Counted from the stretch's first letter, positions 1-11,192 are shown. The stretch is DNA of 64,000 nt from Heterohyrax brucei (GCA_028571685.1 CM053141.1:131282833-131346832); one strand, 5' to 3'. Made by a program: numbers and translations. The notes: a model not told the origin generated them from the letters alone.

Positions 1-499
1 ATTTTTGTGTTACATCATTTGACCTTTCCAGTGATCCCAGGAGACAAGGAGCATCACAGGAAAGCTGAGACTCAGACACAGATCACCTCCCTCGTGGTCA
101 GGAGAGAGTGGGCTGAGATTTGTGCTGTCATATTCTAAGCCCCTGACTTCTGCCTTCCCACGTAGGCCCTGAGTCTTGAAAGTATTCTGGTAAATAAAGC
201 AGCAAGCTAACTGTACTTCTTCCGTCTTCCATTCAGATAAGAAATGAAAGTTTCAATTGTTAAACAGTTTAAAAATCAATGGACTTTGAAATGCTAAATA
301 AGAGCAAGACAGAAATGTCAATTCCACTTCTGTGCTTGATGAAAATCTGTTTTCCTATTATGGTGGACTTAATTTTTAAAAATTAAATTTTAAGTAGGTG
401 GAACAGCAGCATTTACCAATACACAAATCTGTAAGAAAATGTTACTGATTTGGGAGAATGAAGAGCAGTGTTTTTTTTTTTTCCCTTTTGTTTGTTTGT
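1..499. other. Unique AT-rich DNA, no gene seen
   Basis: No repeat family or coding signal was recognised. A T-run and a short TTTG repeat near 470-505 lead into the L1 fragment that follows. Confidence 0.5.
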
Positions 500-845
500 T
501 TGTTTTCAGTTGTTACTTTAAGTGAAGGTTTACAAAGCAAATTGACTTCACATTCAGTAGCTTATACACAAGTTGTCCTGTGACACCGGTTGCAATCCCT
601 CCAAAGTGGAAGCACTTTCCCCATTTCTACTCTGAGTTCCCCATTTCCGTTTCTCTGGTTTTCCCACCCCTTGCTGCTTCTCATATTTGCTGTTGGCCAG
701 ATGTTCCCCTTTTGATGTCGTATAGATGATTGTTCTAAGGAGCACTTTCCTCAGGGGTGTTTATTTTTTAGGTCAGTCTGTTATTTGACTGAAGGTAATC
801 TCTGGGAATGGATTCAGTTTTCAGTTTAGAAGGATGTCAAAGGGA
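500..845 (-). mobile_element. L1 3' UTR fragment
   Basis: The stretch resembles the antisense of the L1 3' untranslated region that also occurs at 14495-15100. Shared features are a phrase about drawing-pin spaced T/C-rich blocks, a 'GGTTCCCC'-like block and a 'GATGATTGT' block in the same order. No ORF2 sequence is attached, so only the 3' end was kept. The boundary near 845 is soft. Confidence 0.55.
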
Positions 846-1068
846 GTTGTTTTTTAGTTGGTTTGTAATAAAGAGACTTTTTCTCATCTCCCGTTCATAC
901 TGTGGGTTATTTACCTATCTTTTATGCCTCCCCTAATATTTACTTTCAAAGTCTACTATTCAACACTTCAGGTTTGTACTTCAGGCCAAGCATGTAATGT
1001 TTCTGGCACTGTAAACACTTTAAAGTCAGCTCTGAACTCCCTATCGTTGTGAATTTACTCTTGCTGTA

Positions 1069-1237
1069 AAAACCAGAAAACCAAACTTGTTGCTGCTGAG
1101 TCATTTCCGATTATAGCAGCCCTATAGGAAAGAGTAGAACTGCCCTGTAGAGTTTCCAAGGAGCACCTGGTGGATTTGAATAGCTGACTTTTGGGTCAGC
1201 ATCTATAGCACTTAACCACTATGCCATCAGTGTTTCT
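1069..1237 (-). mobile_element. AfroSINE
   Basis: Reads as the reverse complement of the afrotherian SINE. The 3' end comes first (a diverged 'GAGTCATTTCCGA' block), then 'AGTAGAACTGCCC', 'TTCCAAGGAGC', 'CTGGTGGATT' and finally the tRNA-like head 'GCACTTAACCACTATGCC'. It is near full length and moderately diverged. Confidence 0.9.
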
Positions 1238-1719
1238 CTATAAGGAAAAATAAAATTAAAAAATGTATTTTAGATTTATATATACAGAACCATGTTAATT
1301 AAAAATTAATATTTACATATATACAAAATAATAGATGTGCTAGTATTTCCTGCTTTAAAAAACTGTTTTATTTCATCATTTATAGAAAGTAAAACACATG
1401 TTTGTCCTTGTTTCAAATGTGATAATAAATAATGTTTTTAAAATACTGTAAAATAATACTTGTAAATTAGCTTTAGTTTTGGCTTTATATTGCAAATATA
1501 AGTAACTAATCATTATATGTAGACTACAAACTCTGATAATGAAACTTCACAGTGGAATTAAGATAGTCTTCTTTTTCTGTCTCTTATTTCCTTTTTAAGT
1601 AATAGTGCAATCAAATCTTATAATTTACATTGAATCCATAAATTATTCATCCCTAGTTCTGATAATCTTATTTTCTGGCAAGAACACTCATTATAAACTT
1701 CCAAGATTAGAAACTTCAT
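1238..1719. other. AT-rich DNA, no feature seen
   Basis: Very AT-rich sequence with many short TA runs. No gene or recognisable repeat was found. Confidence 0.5.
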
Positions 1720-1850
1720 TACTTCCAGGCAGTATAACCTCGGGAAAATTACTTAACTTTTCTGTGCTTTCCAGTTGTTCAGATTTTCTCTTCTGTAAAA
1801 CAGGAATTAAAATGCATTTCATAGGATTAAATGATTTAACTCTTTATTTC
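1720..1850 (+). mobile_element. MIR fragment
   Basis: Core MIR order is visible: a diverged 'ACCTTGGGAAAATTACTTAAC' block, 'TCTGTGC', a 'CTTCTGTAAAA' block and 'GGATTAAATGA'. It is an old pan-mammalian SINE fragment. Confidence 0.75.
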
Positions 1851-2226
1851 AATAAATAATAAAAATCAAGCTCCGTAACCTCATTTGCATGGCTTACACT
1901 ATCTAAACCAAAGGCACTCTCTGAGACATATCTTCTGCCTTGAAAATTGTGTGCTCTAATTAATCTGGAACCTGACTTGTTTTCTGACCATTTCTTGTTG
2001 GCTCCAGCTTTCACAGTTTTGCAGATGCCGCTTTCTCTAACTAGAATATCCTCAACCTGTATTCCACTTGGCACAATTTATTGATATTTAATGTAACATA
2101 GCCCAGTTCCGGGAAGTTGTTGTTGAGTGCCTTCATGTTGACAACAAACACAGTGACCTCACGTGACAGTAGAATGACCGTGTGGTATTTCGTAAGCTGT
2201 GGTCTTGACTGGAGGAGGAGCTCTAG
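1851..2226. other. Unique DNA, no gene seen
   Basis: The open frames here on the minus strand (63-76 codons) have no splice or start context and look like chance frames. Confidence 0.45.
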
Positions 2227-2389
2227 TGGCAGGAGTGGCACAGCACTTAAAAGCCCGGGCTTCTAATTAGACAGTAAGCAGTATGAGTCCCCCAGCTACT
2301 TTTTAGAATCTCAGGGGCATTTCTACTCTGTCTGAGAGGGTCACTATGAATTGGAATAAATTGAACAAGCAATGAGTTTGGTTTTTTGA
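2227..2389 (+). mobile_element. AfroSINE, old copy
   Basis: A diverged plus-strand copy: 'GGCACAGCACTTAA' head, 'TTTCTACTCTGTC', then 'GGGTCACTATGAATTGGAAT' and a T-rich tail with 'GAGTTTGGTTTTTT'. The middle is poorly conserved. Confidence 0.75.
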
Positions 2390-2436
2390 ATCTTTACAAG
2401 GACAGATTGCTGGGTTTTCTGTCTCTGAGCTGCTGG

Positions 2437-2504
2437 GTAGGCTGAAACAGCCAGTTTTCTTTTGGTTAGCAGCCTAGAGATTAACTGCTGCTCAGCAGGG
2501 TTCC
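2437..2504 (-). mobile_element. AfroSINE head fragment
   Basis: Only the tRNA-like head remains, read on the minus strand: 'TTTTGGTTAGCAGCC', then a diverged 'GATTAACTGC' and 'AGGGTTCC'. Confidence 0.6.
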
Positions 2505-2534
2505 TTAATTCAGATCAGACCTCCCCCCACCCCA

Positions 2535-2690
2535 AATCTGTAGCCCTTGAGTCATTTCTGACTCATAACAATGACCATATAGGTTAGAATAAAACTGCCT
2601 GATAGGGTTTCCAGGAGTGGCTGGTGGATCTAAACTGCTGACCTTTTGGTTATCAGCCCAGATCTTAACCACTGGGTCATCAGGGCTCCT
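2535..2690 (-). mobile_element. AfroSINE
   Basis: All landmarks are present in antisense order: 'TTGAGTCATTTCTGACTCA', 'TAGAATAAAACTGCC', 'CTGGTGGAT', 'GACCTTTTGGTTATCAG', 'CTTAACCACTGG' and 'TCAGGGCTCC'. Confidence 0.9.
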
Positions 2691-3779
2691 AGTTTGGAAT
2701 AACACGCATAAATTCTCAAGGTATGGGAATGCCCACCCCAACAGAATCTTTATTGCCACCTCCCATAAGATTAATCTGAGGCCATGAATTTAAAGCAGCA
2801 ATCCTTAGATTCAAAAGGCCACAGGCTAAAGAGAAAATGGATTTTGAATTTGCCTGCTAATGTAGATTATTTTTGAGAGGAGTTTTTCCTTGTGTGATAG
2901 CAATTAAGCCTTCCTTCTCAACTCAAATTTGCTTTGGCTTCTTACTTGGCATTTTGTAGTTCTCATCTAGGGTTTTCAGCTAGTGTTTTTGCTGCATATC
3001 TAAAATACAATTTTCAGGAAGCACTTAACCAGAAGATTATTTTCTTCCTAAGAGGCTATAAAGAAAGACAAGAAGCAATATTAAATTCTGTGCTACTTTC
3101 ACAAGCCCTTGTCTCGCTCTTAACTTGATCGTGCAAGGACTCGATTTCTCTCTTTTGCATTCACGTTCCTTTGAATTCCCATTCCGATTCTCAATTCTCA
3201 CATGCTACACCCATTTCATCCTGCACTTGTTTGTGCACTTTACTTGTCTCATTAAGAAATAGTGAGAGGCATGATAGAAGCTTGCTTCTTCCAAAAGTTT
3301 CCCACAAGTATTTTGTCAGTAGTAGTTCCTTAATAAATCTACTCATTTTGTGTTCACAGGTAATATAATAACTGATAAACATTGAAGTTTGGAGAGATTT
3401 AGGTTTTTAGGAAGCTTTAGGCTTTTGAGATTTAGCCAATAAACAGGAAGTCACAATATAAGACACTGTTCTGTTCTGACTACTCAATTGTAAATTGGTG
3501 TCACCGTAAGTCCAATACCTTCTTTTTTATTTGTTTTTAAGTTTTCATTATTATAGGCTTTTGTTACCAGTATCCTCATAAATCCAATCTTTGAGCATCT
3601 TGAAGTGATCATTTAAAAATGGTAACATCAGCAAGTTACATGGTGTTGCATTGCATGTAGTACGTATTCCTAGCAAAAAAAAAAAAAAAAGATGTGTTAT
3701 TTCTTGAAACCTGAATGTGCTCTAAGTCAGGAGTACTTGTACTTGGAATCCAGAACAGCTAGGTTGATGCCTAAAAAGA
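2691..3779. other. Unique DNA, no gene seen
   Basis: No family was recognised. An A16 run lies near 3675. The 60-odd codon frames at 2934-3128 and 3171-3368 have no supporting context. Confidence 0.5.
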
Positions 3780-3995
3780 GCCATTGAGAGACAGCCTGTC
3801 TGGGTTCAGATCACTGTGCGGTGATCACTGTATGACCTCCCAAAGGTGAATTCCTATAATTATAAAATGGAGAAGCAATATGATAAAGTAGTTGTGGTTA
3901 GGGCAGAATGAGACATTGACTATAAAATGATAAACACAGCACCTGACTCCTGATAGGAATTTAGCAAAGATTAGCTGTTGTTATCAATAGATGTA
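3780..3995 (+). mobile_element. MIR
   Basis: Nearly full MIR layout on the plus strand: 'GCCTGTCTGGGTTCAGATC', 'TGTATGACCTCC', 'TATAAAATGGAG', 'CAGCACCTGACTCCTGATAG' and 'TTAGCTGTTGTTATC' at the end. Confidence 0.85.
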
Positions 3996-4247
3996 TGAAT
4001 ATACAGGTATTCATTGTTACAATCATTGTATGAAAGGATATGTAAACATTTCAACAAGTGGATACAATCCAAGATTGACTTATGACAAATGGACATCACA
4101 TCTCTATATAAGCAGTTTGTTCATTTGATTATTTTTTTCTGAATTTTCTATATACTTTGCTTCTTTTGTCCCATAACTGTATATGTATTCTAAGGATCTG
4201 ACTAGATCCTTAGGATTAAAAGAATTATTATGTGATATTGTGATCTA

Positions 4248-4407
4248 GAAAACCCTGGTGTTGTAGCAGTTAAATGCTATGGCTGTTAATCACAAGGTCA
4301 ACAGTTTGAATCCACGGGGCACTCCTTGGAAACTCTATGGGAGCAGTTCTCTGTCCTGTAGAGTTGCTATAAATTGGAATTGACTTGTTGGTAGAGAGGT
4401 TTTTTTA
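4248..4407 (+). mobile_element. AfroSINE
   Basis: Full-length plus-strand copy: 'AACCCTGGTGTTGTAGC' head, 'GTTTGAATCCACGGGGC', 'CTCCTTGGAAACTCTATGGG', 'CTGTCCTGTAGAGTTGC', a diverged '3' end 'GGAATTGACTTG' and a T-rich tail. Confidence 0.92.
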
Positions 4408-4555
4408 TTATTATTAATTTATTTTATTTGTTTTTATCACGGTCAAGTTATTTATCCAAAAATTACATAAAAGATCTTGGAATTTCTTATCTTGAATTTT
4501 TAAAATAGAAATTAAAGTTCTAAGTTTTAGAATGATGTTTTCTCTGAAAGATGTT

Positions 4556-5116
4556 TGTCTTAGTCATCTAGTATTACAATAACAGAAATACCACAAGTGG
4601 ATGGCTTTAACAAAGATAAGTTTATTCTCTCACAGTCCAGGGGTTAGTAGTCTAAATTCAGGATGCTGGCTCCAGGGGAAGGCTTTCTGTCTCTGTCAAT
4701 TCTGGAGGAAAGTCCTTGTGATTCATCAGTATTCCCTTGGCCCTGAAGCATCTCAACACAGGAACTTCAGCTCCAAAGGACACTCTTTGCTCCTGACACT
4801 GCTTTCTTGGTGGTATGAGGTTCTCGTAGCTCTCTGCTTTGCTTTTCTGTAAAAGAGACTGGCTTAAGACGCAATCCAGTCTTGTATAGCTCATCAATAT
4901 AACGAGTGCTAATCCCCTAGGATCGCTGTGAATCAGATCCGACTCGACGGCTCTTGACTTGGGCTTGGCTAATCCATTTTATGGCATCAGTGTGGTAGAA
5001 TTTACAATCCATAGGGAAATCACATCAGATGACAAAATGGTAGATAATCATGCAAAATTTGGAATCTTGACCTAAGTTGACAGACATTTTTGGAGGACAC
5101 AAGTCAACCCATGACA
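4556..5116 (-). mobile_element. Solo LTR, MaLR/ERVL-like fossil
   Basis: Read on the minus strand it begins TGTCATGGGTTGACTTGTG and ends CTAGATGACTAAGACA, the pattern of MaLR-type LTRs. The antisense of a poly(A) signal lies near 4617. Flanks ATGTT and GTGTT agree at four of five positions, fitting the 5 bp duplication of ERVL-type elements. A 52 bp SINE tail is inserted at 4916-4967. No internal retroviral region is attached. A second, partial copy lies at 28132-28349. It is an old solo LTR, probably afrotherian-specific. Confidence 0.75.
4908..4975 (+). mobile_element. Micro-insertion of AfroSINE/RTE 3' tail with target-site duplication
   Basis: Fifty-two bases (4916-4967) match only the 3' end of the SINE ('GGATCGCTGTGAATCAGATC', 'CGACTCGACGG') plus a CTTGGCTTGG-like tail. 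They are flanked by perfect 8 bp copies of GCTAATCC at 4908-4915 and 4968-4975. The LTR sequence reads continuously across once the insert is removed. The insert resembles the consensus more closely than the surrounding old SINEs do, so it is likely young. Confidence 0.85.
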
Positions 5117-6009
5117 GTGTTAAAAGCTTTGCAAGAGGAGCTCATATTTCTGTTTGATTTAGTAGGAGGAAAAGCCTAGGATTGCTATCATAGCGTTTAT
5201 ATTTTATGTATCACAATAGCTTGAATCTTTATAAGATACATTAGATATCTGTCACTTTCATGATCAAGATGTCAAGATAAACCATCATAACCAAAGCATT
5301 ACATTAAGTTATTGTTTAGCCATATGTAATGGTGAAGATGTCATATCACCCTTCCATAAATTTTGGTAACAAACTAAACTTGTCGAAATCTATATGCTGC
5401 TTTCAAAACACTCTCAAACATAAATTTTAGAAGACAATACTCTACTTATTAACATGAAAAATATTCCTGTAGGTCTGGGGATGAAATATAGAGTGATTCT
5501 TGGAGCTGTGTTCTGTATACTGGATGCTTAGTAAGTGCTGTTGACTGAACTAATAGTCGATGGAACTAGGTTATAAAATGTTATATTTAGTATCAAGTAT
5601 TTCTTTTTGTTTAGTTTTGATAAATAATGAATCATATGGTATTTTAAAAAAATATTTTGACTAGAAAAACGTGCTTTTGGCAAATAATCAAACCATAATC
5701 TTTTGCAGTGTTTTTTTTTTTTTCAAATACAATTTAAAATACATGTGCTCTACAAGTGTCTTTTTTTCTTTTCTTTACCTCCCAGTGTCTCTGTAATCCA
5801 TACTTGGGAAAAACATACTTTACTGTTTAGACTGAGACAGTACATCTTTGTATCTTATCTAATAGTTGACTTTGAATTTCCGTGATAGTGTTGTTTTATA
5901 AGACATATTACAGACTCTTAGCTCTTTTAGTAATACCTTGTCAGCACTTCTCCTATGTAATATTCCAGAATCTTATTGTTAAATACTATATATTAGCACT
6001 CTGTTTTCT
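5117..6009. other. Unique AT-rich DNA, no gene seen
   Basis: No repeat or coding signal was recognised. A T-run sits near 5708-5722. Confidence 0.5.
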
Positions 6010-6190
6010 AGAGTAAAAGTGCTTGTCTACTAACTGAAAGATTGACAGTTCAAATTCACTAGGATAAAAGACCTGCTAATCTGCCCCAATAAAGATTTCA
6101 ATCTAGGAAACTCCATGGGGGATTTCTAATCTGACTTTCAGGGTCACTAGGAGTTGGAATTGACTCGATGGCACACAATGACAGCAACAG
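6010..6190 (+). mobile_element. AfroSINE, long subtype
   Basis: Plus-strand copy of the subtype with an inserted 'AAAAGACCTGCTAATCTGC' block between head and body. It keeps 'TAGGAGTTGGAATTGACTCG', 'ATGGCA' and a degraded (CAA)n tail. Confidence 0.85.
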
Positions 6191-6429
6191 CATGACATAA
6201 TTAAAACTAGCCAAGTCTTTTATAGATGCAGAAACCTAAGCTATAATCTACTTAGTTTCTAATTTCATTTGAAAAATTGCTTTATTCCCAAATAATTTTA
6301 GTGTGAATTTGTGACTTTTCTTAAGAATCTTCTTTTTACAAGTGAGTTTACCTCTCTTTCAAATATATGTTTTTAAGGGCTTTGGCTCTCTCATTTTCCT
6401 TTATCCTAGCAATAGTCCCATTTAGATGA

Positions 6430-6765
6430 GGGCTTTGGTATTTCACTGGTAAAATTCTCCCCATCAATGTAGGAGAAGCAGATTCAGTTGTAAGTCAGTG
6501 CCCCCGTGCAGAGCCACCACCTGTCTGTCTATGAAGACTTGCATTCTTGCTATGGTACTGAACAGATTTTAACAAAGCTTCTAGACTGAGACTATGAAGA
6601 AAGGCCTGGAGATCTACTTCCAAACACCAGCCAGTGAAAACCCTATGGATTGCAAAGGTCTGATCTACAACTGATCATGAGGATGACACAAGATAGGACA
6701 GTATATTGTTCTCATGTGCACTGAGTTATTATGAGTGAGGGTCAACTCAATGGCAGTTAACAACA
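6430..6765 (+). mobile_element. tRNA-headed SINE with RTE-derived body
   Basis: The head around 6437-6490 resembles a tRNA A-box region ('CACTGGTAAAATTCTCC'). The middle, 6530-6660, carries the order 'ACTTGCATTCTTGCTATGG', 'TTCTAGACTGAGACTATG', 'AAGAAAGGCCTGG' and 'CCAGCCAGTGAAAACC'. The same order is seen antisense in the RTE 5' region at 33120-33310. The end, 6685-6765, matches the RTE 3' terminus ('GATGACACAAGATAGGACAG', 'AGTTAACAACA'). It looks like an RTE internal-deletion product fused to a tRNA-like promoter. Confidence 0.8.
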
Positions 6766-7137
6766 TGAATCCTATTTAGAAGAAGTAAACTTTACAACCT
6801 AAGGTCATTCTTAATCTTTCTGTAATTAACAACTACCTCATGTATCTCCTGTCAAGATTGAACTTTATAAACACATTTTGATGTTCACATTTCCATAGAA
6901 AGGCTTGTCAGTTATTTTATGACTTTAGAGCATCAATATCAGTGTTAAGGTTAACTTTGTTCTCAAATGACAGCAATTAATTGACTTTGTTCTGTTCCCG
7001 TAAAACTGGCTATTGAGATTGAGAAAAATCTTTGTATGACTTGGAATTCTGTTTATCTCTCTATCTACTATAATAGGTATTCTACTCTTTTTCCTGTTTT
7101 TTTTTTTTCTTCAATCCATTGACCACAGTGTTTTGTT
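6766..7137. other. Unique AT-rich DNA, no gene seen
   Basis: Nothing recognised in this stretch. Confidence 0.45.
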
Positions 7138-7303
7138 TATCATTGGATGCCATTGAGTTGATTTTGACTCATAGCAACCACCTATGACACAGCAGAACTT
7201 CTTTGTAGGGTTTTCTTGATTTCCATTTTTGTCTCCTATATTGTCACTGAGTAGGTTTGAACTGCCAGCCCCTCTGTGAGCAACCGAGAACATAACCGTT
7301 CTC
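7138..7303 (-). mobile_element. AfroSINE, long subtype, partial
   Basis: Antisense copy with 'CATTGAGTTGATTTTGACTC', 'ATAGCAACC', 'GTAGGGTTTTCTTG' and 'GTAGGTTTGAACTGCCAGCC'. The head is degraded after about 7280. Confidence 0.8.
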
Positions 7304-7376
7304 ACTGGATGTGTGGTTTTGAGATAGGTCCATTTCCCCACAGGCATGTGCTGGAGCTTGTGAGTAAATGTCTTCC

Positions 7377-7511
7377 CTCTTCCTACATGTGGTACTTAGG
7401 ATATGACCTCCAGAGAGAAGCCCTCTGAGTTGAAGCTATAAAATTTTCAGAAAACTAGCACCTGATTATATTAAAAAAAAAAAAAAAAAAAAGTTGTCAA
7501 ACTCTTCCTAC
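7377..7511 (+). repeat. Possible short retroposed sequence with A20 tail
   Basis: An unrecognised 86-base segment (7387-7472) ends in a pure A20 run (7473-7492). The 10-mer CTCTTCCTAC lies just before the segment (7377-7386) and again nine bases after the A-run (7502-7511). This resembles a retroposed transcript fragment with a target-site duplication, but the nine extra bases make the fit imperfect. Confidence 0.35.
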
Positions 7512-8204
7512 GGCTTGGCTTCCCATCAAACCTTTTATTTTTTCTGACACATAAAAACAGACATTTGTTCTTTTTTTGTTTGTTTGATTTTAGGAAGCAT
7601 TTTTCTCTTTTATTCTTCTCTTTTTACATAATGAAATATTTCAATTGTATGTGAATTACAGAGGATGAGCTAACCAATAATTTTGTATCTATTTCCCAAT
7701 TTAAGAAAGCAAATATTTTGCAATATTTAATTTAAATCTTTTAAAATGAAATATTACAAATGCAATTTACATCTCTTAAACCCGTTCCCCTTTCTCCCTT
7801 TTTTCCTGGAGACTAAAAAAGAAATCCTGAACTAGATGTTTAATTTTATGATATATTTTCTATATATTTGTGTATAATATGCATAATTTTTACATTATAT
7901 CTGATTGGAATCACACTGCATCTGTTGTGCAAAATAATTTTTCATACAACATCATGCCTTTCTGAACTTCTTGTTCCAGTTCACACATCATTTCTAATGG
8001 GCAAAAGTCCATTACAGAATGTAAAGGGCATTCCACTATATGTATAAACTACCTTTATTTACATATGTTCACCTACTGATTGAAAATTACAATCCTTCCA
8101 AGTTTAGTTATTCAGGTTTTAAGATGGTATCTCGTTGACATTTTAATCAGCTCTCCTTGGTTATAGATGAGATAGGGCATCTTTTTTCTTTTTTAAGTTT
8201 TTTG
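7512..8204. other. AT-rich DNA with a possible old L1 remnant
   Basis: No gene is seen. Between about 7930 and 8110 the order 'GGCATTCCACTATATG', 'TTTATTTACATATGTTCACC' and 'TACTGATTGAAAATT' weakly resembles an antisense, ancient L1 3' end. That assignment is tentative. Confidence 0.35.
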
Positions 8205-8942
8205 GGTTGTTAAAACAGCCTAGAGGCAATATCTGACCTTCTTTAACTTCCAAATGGGAAATGAAAATCAAGATCGACAGCCCAAGGCTGATATCTGTGA
8301 AGTGGAGGTCAAACATGCTTCCTTTCTGCCTTCTACCAGCTATGACACCAACTGTCTCTTCCATGGCACTCTGTACTTCTCTGGAGCATTTGACATTATA
8401 TTGCAATGAGCCCACAGAACTCACAGTCAGTACTCGTGATTAGGGGTTTTATTAGGAATGTAACAGGTAAAGTTCAATCTCAGGTATCACTGAGGATACA
8501 GTTGTTTCATCAGGACAACTTTTTCCAGCCCTGTCCACAGGTAGCTGTGTCACTGGCCCTTAGCCTCAGCTGAACGCATTCAGCTTCTCTCTCCGTTGGC
8601 TGGGAAACCCCCTGTGCTGTCTTCTGCTGCCTCATCTATGCTGCTTGGTCCCTTTCACCACTTCTCACTGCTTCTCTCTTGGTTCCAGGAACTTCTCAAG
8701 GGTTCCAGGTCTCAAAAGACATACTCTGTTTCTGGCTGTTCTTCCTAGGCACTGTCCTGCCTCTGGGATGGCTCACCTCAAGCCCAGTAGAATGGCTAAA
8801 CTGACCAATCCCTTTGTTGGAACACAATTACCTATCACACATCCCTATCCAGTCACTTGGCTGGGAGTTACAAGGCTGTAGCTAGAAAAGCCGAACAAAA
8901 GTGATCAGCTGCACTGAAAGCCACTCCTGACTTTTCTAGCCA
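8205..8942 (-). mobile_element. Probable solo LTR fossil
   Basis: Read on the minus strand it opens TGGCTAGAAAAGTCAGGAG near 8942 and carries a poly(A) signal (AATAAAACCCC) near 8447. About 240 bases of R/U5-like sequence then run to about 8205. No internal retroviral gene was recognised beside it. The 8205 end and the duplication could not be fixed. The family is uncertain. Confidence 0.55.
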
Positions 8943-9486
8943 TGTTTTTTTTTTTATATCTGGAGGATAGCTTCTTCTACCCAAACATTTTACCAGTACA
9001 AAACAAAAACAAAAAACAGACCAATAAACAAAAAACAGTCATTAAAAATTAGTCCTGCCCTAGCTCAGAGAGTCCTAAGGATAAGGTTAGGTACTCAGGT
9101 ACCAGTCATTTAGGTCTGTTTCAGGTATACAGATGATCTGTTCTCTGAAAGTCATCTTGTCTTCACCTTTTCTGATGTCTGATAAAATTTACCTGAGAAA
9201 TTATTCCCTTTCTCTGGTCCTCAGAAGATATCAGCATAGCAAGAACTATGGGACTGTAGTTTCAGCCACTGTATTGGAGTCCAGCAGTGTCTCTACTTTC
9301 GTCCGCTCTTTAACAGTTATAACTTCTATAGTTAACAGACTTTGCAATCACAATTAACCCTGCTAACAATTAACTCTAATAACTGAATCATATAATCCTA
9401 TCAGCATCTTCTCACCCTCTCCTCCCCATACCTATCACAGAAAAAGAAAAAAGAGAGAGAATTCAGTGGTGATCTTCCTCTGTCCC
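8943..9486. other. Unique DNA, no gene seen
   Basis: Begins with a T-run and holds a CAAAAA-rich stretch near 9000-9035. It might be internal sequence of the neighbouring LTR element, but no retroviral motif is visible. Confidence 0.4.
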
Positions 9487-10643
9487 CATTGATTGCTCAT
9501 ATGCAAGATCAAGTTCAAGCTAAAGAAAATTAGAGCAAATCCTTGAGGGCCAAAGTATGACCATGAGTATATCTCACCAGAATTTGGAGACCATCTCGAG
9601 AATAGATTTAATGTGTTGAACACTAATGACTGAAGACTAGACAAGTTGTGGAATGACTCCAAGGACATCATACATAAAGAGGCCAAGAAGTCATTAAAAA
9701 GACAGGAAAGAAAAGACCAAAACAAATGTCAAAAGAGACTATGAAACTTGCTCGTGAACACTGAGTAGCTAAAGCAAACGGAAAGAATGATGAGGTTAAA
9801 TTGCTGAATAGAAGATACCAAAGGACAGTTCAAGAAGACAGAGTAAAGTATTGTAATGACATGTGCACAGACCTAGAATTAGAAAACCAAATAGAAGGCC
9901 ACGCACAGCATTTCTTGATTTGCAATATTGAAGAATTCTACAGAGACAGTATTAAACAATGCAGGAAGCATCAAAAGGTGGAAGAAACATACAGTTGCTG
10001 TGCTAAAAAGAATTGGTTCACACTCAACCATTTCAGGAGTTAACATGTGATCAGGACCAAATAGTACTAAAGAGAGAGGTCTAGGCTGGACTGAGGGCTT
10101 GGCAAAAAAACAAGGCTTCAGAACTGATAGATTGCCAACTGAGATGTTTCAACAAACGGATGCAAAAGTGGAAGAACTCGTTCATCTATGTAAAGAAATT
10201 TGGAAGATAGCTACCTGGCCAACTGACTGGAAGAAATCCATATTTATATCTGTTTGCAAGAAAGGTGCTCTATCTGAACATAGAATTATCAAATAATGTC
10301 ATTAATATCACAGACAAGTAAAATTTTGTTGAAGATTATTCAAAAGCAGCTGTAGTGGTGCGTAAACAAAAAATGGTGAGAACTTCAAGCCTGATTTAGA
10401 AGAGGGCCTTGCACCAGTGATTTCTCCATTGCTGGTGTCAGAATGGATCGTCGTTGAAAGAGCAAGTGCCAGAAAGTGGTTTACTAGTGTTTTATTGACT
10501 ATACAAAAACATTTGACTGTATGGAACGTAAGGAATCATGAATAACATTGAAAAGAATGGGGATTGCAGAACATTTAATTATGTTCAAGATCAAGAAGCA
10601 GTCTTTAGAAGTGTATTATATCTCATGTTAAGTCAGAAAAGTT

Positions 10644-10880
10644 TTGCATCAGAGTTGTATCCTTTTACCATACTTAGTAAGTCTGTATGCTGAGCAAATA
10701 GCCTGGGGAGCTGGATTGTATAAAGTAGAAGGAGACATCAGGATTGGAGGAAGGCTAGGTAACAACCTGTCATATGCAGATGATACAGCATTGTTTACTG
10801 AAAGTGAAAAGGACTTGGAACACTTACTGATGGAGATCAGCAGCCACAGTCTTCATTATGGGTTACACCTCAATAAGTAA
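10644..10880 (+). pseudogene. RTE ORF2 reverse transcriptase remnant (YADD box)
   Basis: This open segment encodes the palm part of an RTE reverse transcriptase. Residues 44-47 are the YADD metal-binding box, followed by the TALFTESEKDLEHLL helix shared with RTE copies at 38500 and 44310. It lacks any start of its own and is a decayed slice of the LINE, not a host gene. Confidence 0.85.
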
Positions 10881-11192
10881 AACAGAAATCCTCACAATGG
10901 ATCAGTAAGCAACATCATGATAAATGAAGGAAAGACTGAAATTGTTGAGGATTTCATTTTACTTGGCTTTATAATCAACACCATGAAAACAGAAGCCCAG
11001 AAACCAAATGACACATTGCATTGGACAAATCTGCTGGGAAAGACCTCTTTAAAGTATTAGAAAGCAAAGGTGTCACCTGAAAACTAAGGTGCACCTGACT
11101 GAAACTGACATTTCTGGTCATCTTATATGCATGTGAAGCGTGGAGAATGAATAAGGAAGACTGAAGAAGAATTGATGCCTTTGAGTTGAGTC

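Noticed and set aside
6437-6490. Possible functional tRNA gene
   Set aside because: Only the A-box side of a tRNA is recognisable and it is fused to an RTE-derived body, so it is a SINE head.
8943-9486. Internal retroviral region beside the LTR at 8205-8942
   Set aside because: No gag, pol or env-like sequence could be recognised, so it was left as unassigned DNA.
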